Source: Burkholderiales bacterium PBB2 (GTDB lineage Bacteria > Pseudomonadota > Gammaproteobacteria > Burkholderiales > Burkholderiaceae_C). Taken from it: DNA of 64,000 bases. Of the stretch, positions 57,925 through 64,000 are shown piece by piece. The notes beneath the pieces are model-generated. The model saw nothing but the letters and a program-made list of their open reading frames with translations. It was not told the origin of the DNA and searched no databases. Each line of letters starts with the position of its first letter. Positions within the stretch are counted from its first letter, which is position 1. Location of the stretch: the NCBI GenBank assembly GCA_002255955.1, contig NKIM01000015.1, forward strand, positions 1 through 64,000, in the 5' to 3' direction. A program made the position numbers and the translations under genes.

Positions 57925-57962
57925 GCGCTGCCGCCGCGTCCCAGGGTGGGGCGTGGCAGCGC
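57925..57962 (-). repeat. Hairpin in the pstS-lipoprotein gap
   Basis: GCGCTGCC pairs with GGCAGCGC across 22 bases, within the 81-base gap between pstS and the lipoprotein gene. It lacks a T-tract. Stem-loops after pstS are often assumed to raise pstS mRNA stability over the downstream genes; that is inference here. Confidence 0.5.
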
Positions 57963-57977
57963 AGGTATGGGGCTGGA

Positions 57978-58958
57978 TTACTTGGTGATCTCGCCCAGGA
58001 AGCGGGTGGCCATGGCGGCCGGCACCGGCACAAAGCCGTCCTTGATGGTGATTTCCTGGCCTTGCTTGGACAGCACCATCTTGAAGAACTCACGCTCCAG
58101 CGGGTTCAGGGGCTGGTTGGGCTTCTTGTTCACGTAGACGTAGAGCACGCGAGCCAGCGGGTAGGTGCCGTCGATGGCGTGCTTGGCATCGGGTTCGACG
58201 AAGGGCTCACCGGCCTTCTTCGACAGCGGCAGGGCACGCACGCCCGAGGTCTTGTAGCCAATGCCCGAGTAGCCCAGGGCGTTGATCTGGGTGGACACGC
58301 TCTGCACCACCGAAGCCGAGCCGGGCTGCTCGGCCACATTGCGCTTGAAGTCGCCCTTGCACAGGCCGACGTCCTTGAAGAAGCCGTACGTGCCCGAGAC
58401 CGAGTTGCGGCCGTACATGGCGATGTCGCGGCTGGCCCACTCACCGGTCAGGCCGACCTGGCCCCACTTGGTGAAGTCAGACGCGCCGCCGCACTTGCGG
58501 CTGACCGACAGGATGGCGTCCAGGTCGGTGATGGTCAGGCCCTTGATCGGGTTGTCCTTGTTGACGTACACAGCCAGGGCGTCGATGGCCACGCCAACGG
58601 CGGTGGGCTTGTAGCCGTGCTTCTTTTCGAAGCCTTCGACTTCACGGGCAGTCATCAGACGGCTCATGGGGCCAAAGTTGGCGGCACCTTCGGTCAGGGC
58701 CGGCGGTGCAGTCGACGAACCCGCGCCCTGGATCTGGATGTTGACGTTGGGGTAGAGGCGCTTGAACTCTTCGGCCCACAGCGTCATCAGGTTGTTCAGC
58801 GTGTCAGAGCCCACGCTGGTGAAGTTGCCGGAGACGCCGGACGCCTTTTGATATGCGGGCAGTGCCGGATCCACCTTGACAGCCTGGGCTGTGGCGGAGG
58901 TTGCGACAAACATCAAGCCTGCGATGTGCAGGGCAGCGGCAAGGCGAGAAGGGGTCAT
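57978..58958 (-). CDS. pstS: Periplasmic phosphate-binding protein PstS
   Basis: This 326-residue protein is the high-affinity phosphate receptor of the Pst system. It has a signal peptide ([26 protein letters not shown]). The phosphate loops match the family: [54 protein letters not shown] and YSGIGYKT. It is the first gene of the operon and lies 68 bases after a PhoB box, so it is expected to be strongly induced when phosphate is limiting. Confidence 0.95.
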   Translation of the reverse strand: MTPSRLAAALHIAGLMFVATSATAQAVKVDPALPAYQKASGVSGNFTSVGSDTLNNLMTLWAEEFKRLYPNVNIQIQGAGSSTAPPALTEGAANFGPMSRLMTAREVEGFEKKHGYKPTAVGVAIDALAVYVNKDNPIKGLTITDLDAILSVSRKCGGASDFTKWGQVGLTGEWASRDIAMYGRNSVSGTYGFFKDVGLCKGDFKRNVAEQPGSASVVQSVSTQINALGYSGIGYKTSGVRALPLSKKAGEPFVEPDAKHAIDGTYPLARVLYVYVNKKPNQPLNPLEREFFKMVLSKQGQEITIKDGFVPVPAAMATRFLGEITK

Positions 58959-59025
58959 TCGTCAACTCCAGTGATTAGAAGGGGTGTGCTTTGTCTTGAA
59001 GCAGCCCGGATGCTAAACAGCGGTC

Positions 59026-59052
59026 GTGACAGAGATATGACGGAATTTGACA
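59026..59052 (-). promoter_or_regulatory. PhoB box upstream of pstS
   Basis: On the minus strand the segment contains three GTCA half-sites at 10- and 11-base steps: TGTCA, then CGTCAT, then TGTCAC. This is the tandem direct-repeat layout of Pho boxes (consensus near CTGTCAT repeated every 11 bases). It ends 68 bases before the pstS start, a suitable place for PhoB to replace the -35 element. Confidence 0.75.
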
Positions 59053-59073
59053 TCCGGCGTCACAAATGAAAAT

Positions 59074-59100
59074 CGCCGCCTGTCATGTGACAAGGCGGCG
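59074..59100 (-). terminator. Hairpin ending the DUF4337 transcript, overlapping PhoB-like sites
   Basis: CGCCGCC / GGCGGCG enclose TGTCATGTGACA, itself an inverted repeat, so the stem can extend to 12 bp with one bulge. In the minus direction the stem is followed by GATTTTCATTTG, a T-rich tail, as expected for a terminator of the upstream DUF4337 gene. The loop TGTCA sequences and the nearby CTGTCATAT (59102-59110) also resemble PhoB half-sites. Confidence 0.55.
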
Positions 59101-59215
59101 ACTGTCATATGTCACTGCCTTCTGGGCCAAGCGGCCCAGGCAGTGGACGCCAAAACACCCAAAAAAGCCAGCGAGTGCCGGCAAAAAGTGCGGGTTTGGC
59201 TTGAAAACTGAAATA

Positions 59216-59791
59216 TTACAGATGCAACGCGGCCATGCCGCCCAGGCCAAAACCCAGCAGGCCCAGGCCGACCGTGGCCCATTCCATCCAGCGCTTTTTC
59301 GTCAGCAAAGCGATGGCAGCCAGGGCGATCGAAACCTGCAAAGCGGTCGTGGCCTGTGCCCAACGATGGTGCAAATGCATCTGCTCGGCGCTTTTTTCGT
59401 CAAAAACCAGGGACTCCTTGTCCAGCGCCTCGGCCTTTTCGCGGATGCCACCTTTTTCTTCCTTGTAGCGTTCCACTTCCTTTTGGTAGCTGGCTTTTTT
59501 GTCCTCGGGCACCAGGGCCAGGGCCAGCTCGGCCATGTTTTGCTTGTTGCTCTTGGACTGATACAGCGCCCACTGGTTGGCGGCTTCGGTCTTCTTGATG
59601 GCCGCGTCGTTTTTGTACAGGCCGGCGTTAGCCTGAGTTGCCCCGCCCATATAGGAGAACATGGCGCCCACCGTGGCCAGCACGGCCGTGATCACGGCCA
59701 GTTGCCCGGCCAGGCCCTTGGGGTCGGCGTGGGCAGCGTGTTCAATCTCGTGGTCGTGCGGGCCGTGCACATGGAATCCGTGTCCAGACAT
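59216..59791 (-). CDS. DUF4337-family membrane protein
   Basis: This 191-residue protein starts with a histidine-rich stretch (MSGHGFHVHGPHDHEIEHAAHADP, seven histidines). It then has a membrane helix (LAVITAVLATVGAMFSYMGG), a helical segment (AELALALVPEDKKASYQKEVERYKEEKG) and two C-terminal helices (TTALQVSIALAAIALLT; ATVGLGLLGFGLGGMAAL). This matches the DUF4337 family as I recall it; function unknown. The histidines could bind metal. It lies 39 bases after folA on the same strand, so it may be the last gene of a thyA-folA unit. Confidence 0.75.
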   Translation of the reverse strand: MSGHGFHVHGPHDHEIEHAAHADPKGLAGQLAVITAVLATVGAMFSYMGGATQANAGLYKNDAAIKKTEAANQWALYQSKSNKQNMAELALALVPEDKKASYQKEVERYKEEKGGIREKAEALDKESLVFDEKSAEQMHLHHRWAQATTALQVSIALAAIALLTKKRWMEWATVGLGLLGFGLGGMAALHL

Positions 59792-59830
59792 GGTGGGTTC
59801 AGTCCTCTCTCGATGGGTGTTCTTGAAATA

Positions 59831-60367
59831 TCAGGCAGCGCTGCGGCGCTCGTAGCGCACAAAGTCAAAGTGCCAGCCGTTCTTGTCGCTGTGATGACGA
59901 TCGCGCTGCACTTCGGCAAACACATCGACCGGCCAGGCCGGGAACCAGCTGTCGGCGTCGGCAAAGTCGGCTGCCACCTCGGTCAGCTCCAGCACATCGG
60001 CGTGTGCCATGGCTTCGGCGTAAATCTGGGCGCCGCCGATCACGCAGACCTGGGGCAGGCCGGCGCAGGCCTGCAGGGCGCTTGGCAAATCACTGAACAC
60101 CTCGGCACCCGGCAGGCTCAAACCTGGCTGGCGCGACAGCACGATATTGCGTCGGCCGGGCAGGGGGCGAAAGCGCTCGGGCAGGGAATCCCAGGTCTTG
60201 CGCCCCATCAGCACCGCTTGACCTTGGGTCAGGGACTTGAAGTGGGCCATATCCTCGGGCAGGTGCCAGAGCAGGCCGTTGTCACGGCCGATTTCGCGCC
60301 CGCGGCCCAGGGCGGCGACCAGTACGACTCTGGGTCGGGCCTGCGAAATTGTCGCTCCGGCGCTCAT
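59831..60367 (-). CDS. folA: Dihydrofolate reductase
   Basis: This 178-residue enzyme regenerates tetrahydrofolate for thymidylate and purine synthesis. Family markers are [34 protein letters not shown] (with the active-site acid at the E/D of the LPED region), [42 protein letters not shown] and DSWFPAW. It overlaps thyA by four bases (ATGA), so the two are translationally coupled. A trimethoprim target. Confidence 0.95.
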   Translation of the reverse strand: MSAGATISQARPRVVLVAALGRGREIGRDNGLLWHLPEDMAHFKSLTQGQAVLMGRKTWDSLPERFRPLPGRRNIVLSRQPGLSLPGAEVFSDLPSALQACAGLPQVCVIGGAQIYAEAMAHADVLELTEVAADFADADSWFPAWPVDVFAEVQRDRHHSDKNGWHFDFVRYERRSAA

Positions 60368-61233
60368 ACCGCCACCGGGGCCTTGATGGCCGGGTGCGGG
60401 TCGTAGCCCACCAGCTCAAAGTCCTCCAACTCGTAGCCGAAGATCGAATCCGGCCGGCGGCGGATCTTCATCTGCGGGTAAGGGCGTGGCTCGCGGGCCA
60501 GCTGGGTTTGCACTTGCTCGAAATGGTTGCTGTAAATATGGCAGTCGCCGCCGGTCCAGACGAAGTCGCCGAGGTCGAGCTCGCACTGCTGGGCCAGCAT
60601 CTGGGTCAGCAAGGCGTAGCTGGCGATGTTGAAGGGCACGCCCAGGAAGATGTCGGCGCTGCGCTGGTAGAGCTGGCAGGACAGCCGGCCGCGCTCGCCC
60701 GGTGCTTGCGGCGGCGCGACGTAGAACTGGAAGAAAGCGTGGCAGGGCATCAGGGCCATCTGGTCCAGCTCGGCCACATTCCAGGCGCTGACGATGATGC
60801 GGCGCGAATCCGGGTTGGCTTTCAGCTGCTGCACCACCTCGGCGATCTGGTCGACGTGGCCGCCGCCGGCCTTGGGCCAGCTGCGCCATTGCACGCCGTA
60901 GACCGGTCCCAGGCCGCCGTCTTCGCGCGCCCATTCGTCCCAGATGGTGCAGCCACGTTCTTGCAGCCATTTCACGTTCGAGTCACCGCGCAGGAACCAG
61001 AGCAGCTCCAGGATGATCGATTTCAGGTGCACCTTCTTGGTGGTGACCAGCGGAAAGCCCTGATTCAGATCGAAGCGCATCTGGTGGCCGAACACCGAGC
61101 GCGTGCCGGTGCCGGTGCGGTCGCCTTTGTGCACGCCATGTTCGAAGACATGGCGCATGAAATCTTCAAATTGCTGGGGCACCGGGCCGGCGGCGAGAGC
61201 TGGGGTGCTGGGGGCGGGGCTGCTGCTGTTCAT
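60364..61233 (-). CDS. thyA: Thymidylate synthase
   Basis: This 289-residue enzyme makes dTMP from dUMP with methylenetetrahydrofolate. It contains the nucleophile cysteine in [12 protein letters not shown], plus [57 protein letters not shown] and [21 protein letters not shown]. The N-terminal 20 residues are serine/alanine-rich. The product dihydrofolate is recycled by folA directly downstream. The 141-base divergent gap to the next gene should hold both promoters. Confidence 0.96.
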   Translation of the reverse strand: MNSSSPAPSTPALAAGPVPQQFEDFMRHVFEHGVHKGDRTGTGTRSVFGHQMRFDLNQGFPLVTTKKVHLKSIILELLWFLRGDSNVKWLQERGCTIWDEWAREDGGLGPVYGVQWRSWPKAGGGHVDQIAEVVQQLKANPDSRRIIVSAWNVAELDQMALMPCHAFFQFYVAPPQAPGERGRLSCQLYQRSADIFLGVPFNIASYALLTQMLAQQCELDLGDFVWTGGDCHIYSNHFEQVQTQLAREPRPYPQMKIRRRPDSIFGYELEDFELVGYDPHPAIKAPVAV

Positions 61234-61374
61234 GGGGCGCGATTCTAGGGCTCCCGCCTGTCAGTTCGGCCTGGCTGTCACTGAAGCGACCGGCGCAAGC
61301 TGCGATGATGGCGGCTGCTGGCCCCTGCGGCCTGATGTCTCCCGTTCGTTTCTTCTTCTTCCTTTTGTGGTCCT

Positions 61375-61818
61375 ATGCTGATCAAACGTCTGCTCCTTGC
61401 TGTCTTGGTTCTGGTGCTCCTGACCGTGGCCTACTTTTACGCCGCCTTGAACTGGAGCTACTCCAGCGGTGAGCGCGCGGGCTGGATTCAAAAGCTGTCC
61501 AAAAAAGGCTGGGTCTGCAAGACCTGGGAAGGCGAGCTGGCCCTGGTGTCCATTCCGGGCAGCAGCAGCGTCGAGAAATTCCAGTTCACCGTCGCGAATG
61601 ACGAGACCGCGGCTGCGCTGACCGAGGTCATGGGCAAGCGGGTCAACCTTCACTATGAAGAAAAAGTCGGCCTGCCCACCAGCTGCTTTGGTGAAACCCG
61701 CCACTACGTGACCAAGGTGACGGTGGCATCGGACATTTCCTTGTCGCCGGGCGTGGTGGTGCACACCAATCCAGGCAGCCCGGCTGAGCCCGCCGCTTCG
61801 GGTGCGGGCCAGCCTTGA
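61375..61818 (+). CDS. Conserved small membrane-anchored protein of unknown function
   Basis: This 147-residue protein has one N-terminal helix (LLLAVLVLVLLTVAYFYAALNWSY) and a soluble part facing the periplasm. Conserved-looking elements are SGERAGWIQKLSKKGWVCKTWEGELALVSIPG, a hydrophobic beta stretch FQFTVANDETA, GKRVNLHYEEKVGLPTSCFGETRHYVTKV and a low-complexity proline/alanine tail. From memory similar proteins are widespread in Burkholderiales and sometimes mislabelled as 6-phosphogluconate dehydrogenase; nothing here supports that enzyme. The two cysteines (WVCKTW, TSCFGE) could form a disulfide. Confidence 0.75.
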   Translation: MLIKRLLLAVLVLVLLTVAYFYAALNWSYSSGERAGWIQKLSKKGWVCKTWEGELALVSIPGSSSVEKFQFTVANDETAAALTEVMGKRVNLHYEEKVGLPTSCFGETRHYVTKVTVASDISLSPGVVVHTNPGSPAEPAASGAGQP

Positions 61819-61959
61819 TGGGCTTGCGCTGGCTGAAGCTTTGCAGAGCCGGCTGACGGTCTGCGCTGCCTGCCGCCAAATTGACCACGTTTGGTGGCTT
61901 CGCCACGCTGGAGCGCAACCCTAGAATGCAGGCCGTCGTGGCGGTTTCTTAGGCTTGTC

Positions 61960-64000
61960 TTGTCCCCATCTTCCCCTTCGGTCTTGGCAGACGCCCACAG
62001 GGTGGCGTTCCGGCAGGTGTGGCTGGCGCGTTATGGCTCGCCCGGCGAGGCCAAGGCCCTGGCCGAGCAGTACCTGGCCGAGGCTGGTGACGATCAGCGT
62101 CTGATCTTGCGCATGCAACTGGTGCAGCAGCGATTGGACGCGCTGCACGCCGGCGCAGGCGAGCCCTACCGAGAGCTGGCGGCGCGCATGCAGGCCCTGG
62201 GCGATGTGCCAGGCAGCCTGATCGCGCAAAGCATGGCCTTGGGTGCCGAGAATTTCGGTGGCGACGGGGCCGGCGCGCTCGCAGCCTATGAGCAGCTCAG
62301 CGACGCCATCAATGGCATGCAAGACCCGCTGGAGCAGCATGCCGCGATGGGATCATCGCTGGTGCTGTACCAGGCTGCGGGCCATCTGGTTGGCTATATG
62401 CAGCAGGCCTGCCGCATGCTGCAGCTGACGCAAGAGATCGACCACAGCGGCATGAGGTCGGCGGCGCTCAGCAATCTGGGGATCGCGTTTTTTCTTGCGG
62501 GCGATGAACTGCAGGCCCGGCTCCATCTCGAGCAGGCCGTGGCCAGCAATGAGCTGGGAGGGTGGGTGCGTTTCGGCGCGGTGACCATCCTGGCCGAGAT
62601 TTATGCCTCGGCCGGTGACTTCGAGAAGGTGATGCCCTTGCTGCGCATGTGGTCCTTCCCGTCCAAGGCTGCTGGCCTGGATGGGGCCACGCTGGCGCAT
62701 TTTCACGTCCTGGGTGCCGAGGTCTTTGCCAGCCTGGGGCAGGTCGAAGAGGCGGGGGCCTACCTCGACTTCCTGACCCATCGTTCTGAAGATCAGCACA
62801 GCCACGATCTGCTGTGTCTGCTGGCCATGGCGCGCGCCATGGTCCACCAGGCGGCCGGGCGGCCTGCGGAGGCGGCTGCAGCCACGGAAGAGGCTTTGCG
62901 CCTGGTCCAGACCATGCCGCGCAGCGAACGGACCTTGGCGCCGCGGTTTTGGTCCCGTATGGCCGAACTGGTCAGCGCACAAGGTCATTGGGAGCAAGCC
63001 TATGGCTTGATCCAACGTTATCGCCTGCTCGATCAGGCCAAGAAGCGCGATATGGCTGCCGTACGCCGGGTGGCGGCCCAGTGCCAGCTTGATGCCAGCA
63101 CGCGTGCCATTGAGGCCGCGCAGCGCGACCGCCTGACCGGCTTGGGCAATCGCGAGCGCTTGATTGCGGTCGGTGATAGTTGGATTGCCCGCGGATTGGC
63201 GCCCCATGTCGCCATGCTGAATGTGCGGCGCTTCAATGCCATCAACCAAGCTCTCGGCCAGGACATTGGCGATGCCGTGCTGCAGGCCGTGGCCGAACGC
63301 CTGAGCCAGGTCTGCATCCGTTTCGACCACGCCCTGGCCGGCCGCGTCTATGCCGATCAGTTCGTTCTGGTGTTGGCCGGTGATGCTGCCGAGTTGGCCG
63401 ATTTGCAAGCCATGGCCTCGGAGCTCTTCGCCACGCCGCTGCAGGTGGCCGGCCAATGGGTCGACATCAGCACCGCCTGGGGCCTCTCCTACGGCCCCGA
63501 CCACGGCAGCACCATGCACCGCCTGATGAGCCATGCCGAGATCGCCTTGCACGAGGGGCGACGCAGCGATGCCAGCTGGACGGTCTACGAACCCAGCCTG
63601 GTGCGGGCCGACCCCTTGCAGCTGTCGTTGATCTCCGAGCTCAAACGGGCCGCGCAGGACGATGAATTCACCTTGCTTGTTCAGCCCAAGTTCCGCCTCG
63701 CCGACAACGCAGTCACCAGCTTCGAGTCCTTGATTCGCTGGAATCACCCCAGCCGCGGACTCGTACCACCGGTGGACTTCATCCCCTTTGCTGAAAGCAC
63801 GGGCAATATCCGCGGCATCACCGAGTGGGTCTTGCGCCGGGCCATGTTGCTGTCGGCGCAACTCCGACAAGCGGGCCTGGTGTCGCAGATCGCCGTCAAC
63901 GTGTCCGTGCACGATGTCGGTTCGGCCGCGTTCCCGGCCATCTTGGGCGGGCTCTTGAAAGCCACAGGCGCAAGGGCCCAGGACATCCGGCTGGAGCTCA
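61960..64000 (+). CDS. TPR-type N-terminus with degenerate GGDEF and EAL domains (partial)
   Basis: The frame is open to the window end, giving 680 residues without a stop. Residues 1-390 are helical and alanine-rich with TPR-like repeats (SNLGIAFFLAGDELQARLHLEQAV; HVLGAEVFASLGQVEEAGAYLDFL; ARFWSRMAELVSAQGHWEQAYGLI). The GGDEF domain begins canonically (RDRLTGLGNRERL), but its signature reads VYADQFVLV instead of GGDEF, so cyclase activity is unlikely. The EAL domain starts SFESLIRWNHPSRGLVPPVDFIPFAE (ESL for EAL), with VNVSVHDV, and is cut off at LEL. It may be a c-di-GMP phosphodiesterase or a regulator. The TTG start is a guess with weak AGG support. Confidence 0.78.
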   Translation, partial: MSPSSPSVLADAHRVAFRQVWLARYGSPGEAKALAEQYLAEAGDDQRLILRMQLVQQRLDALHAGAGEPYRELAARMQALGDVPGSLIAQSMALGAENFGGDGAGALAAYEQLSDAINGMQDPLEQHAAMGSSLVLYQAAGHLVGYMQQACRMLQLTQEIDHSGMRSAALSNLGIAFFLAGDELQARLHLEQAVASNELGGWVRFGAVTILAEIYASAGDFEKVMPLLRMWSFPSKAAGLDGATLAHFHVLGAEVFASLGQVEEAGAYLDFLTHRSEDQHSHDLLCLLAMARAMVHQAAGRPAEAAAATEEALRLVQTMPRSERTLAPRFWSRMAELVSAQGHWEQAYGLIQRYRLLDQAKKRDMAAVRRVAAQCQLDASTRAIEAAQRDRLTGLGNRERLIAVGDSWIARGLAPHVAMLNVRRFNAINQALGQDIGDAVLQAVAERLSQVCIRFDHALAGRVYADQFVLVLAGDAAELADLQAMASELFATPLQVAGQWVDISTAWGLSYGPDHGSTMHRLMSHAEIALHEGRRSDASWTVYEPSLVRADPLQLSLISELKRAAQDDEFTLLVQPKFRLADNAVTSFESLIRWNHPSRGLVPPVDFIPFAESTGNIRGITEWVLRRAMLLSAQLRQAGLVSQIAVNVSVHDVGSAAFPAILGGLLKATGARAQDIRLEL

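Noticed and set aside
57012-59069. 685-residue open frame spanning pstS and the lipoprotein gene on the plus strand
   Set aside because: Crosses two recognised genes and the Pho box with no protein-like features.
62353-63912. 519-residue open frame opposite the TPR-GGDEF-EAL gene
   Set aside because: The plus-strand frame has recognisable GGDEF/EAL motifs; this one has none.

Overview
The window is one dense, GC-rich bacterial chromosome segment. Gene content and protein style point to a betaproteobacterium of the order Burkholderiales, most likely near Roseateles, Pelomonas or Paucibacter. This is inferred from the PEP-CTERM proteins, edd-eda, the rimP-nusA-infB-rbfA-truB order and the long PstC/PstA pair, not from any database match. 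I see no phage, insertion sequence, rRNA or CRISPR array. Almost all of it reads as vertically inherited chromosome.

Layout. (1) 1-3000: the tail of a LivF-like ABC ATPase, then three exported proteins: a PEP-CTERM protein, a small companion and a zinc metalloprotease with a PA domain. (2) 3100-8000: edd-eda (Entner-Doudoroff pathway) behind a HexR-like operator, then a thioesterase, a FrnE-like thioredoxin-fold protein and a DMT transporter on the other strand. (3) 8190-17080: seven consecutive signalling genes: receiver, CheB, CheY, an MCP without a sensor domain, an excisionase-type HTH fused to a receiver, a histidine kinase whose PAS domain is a LOV (blue-light) domain, and a membrane histidine kinase. 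There is no cheA, cheW or cheR. This is the best candidate for an undescribed system. (4) 17390-24170: a serine beta-lactamase-fold hydrolase, tRNA-Ser(GGA), the stomatin/NfeD pair, an AdiA-like decarboxylase and fabI. (5) 24240-32850: rimP-nusA-infB, rbfA, truB and typA (translation and transcription core), with a terminator inside the rimP leader and a perfect hairpin around the typA stop codon. (6) 32970-42490: a second DMT transporter, a 3-hydroxyisobutyryl-CoA hydrolase, fhs, a secreted M14 carboxypeptidase, dusA, an O6-alkylguanine repair protein and rhlE.

(7) 42499-46491, minus strand: a type IV pilin operon (pilE, fimT, pilV, pilW) ending in an unusual 618-residue beta-solenoid protein where PilX/PilY1 would be expected. 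Next comes an Aer-like receptor and exonuclease III. (8) 49422-59115, minus strand: a complete phosphate regulon, pstS - lipoprotein - pstC - pstA - pstB - phoU - phoB - phoR, preceded by a PhoB box. It includes a two-repeat lipoprotein of unknown function and intergenic hairpins. (9) 59216-64000: DUF4337 protein, folA-thyA, a small membrane-anchored protein, and the start of a TPR/degenerate-GGDEF/EAL protein that runs off the end.

The regions act largely independently. The two places where neighbouring genes clearly form one machine are the Pho regulon and the pilus operon. The signalling cluster is likely a third. Start codons were chosen by hand from ribosome binding sites and conserved N-termini.
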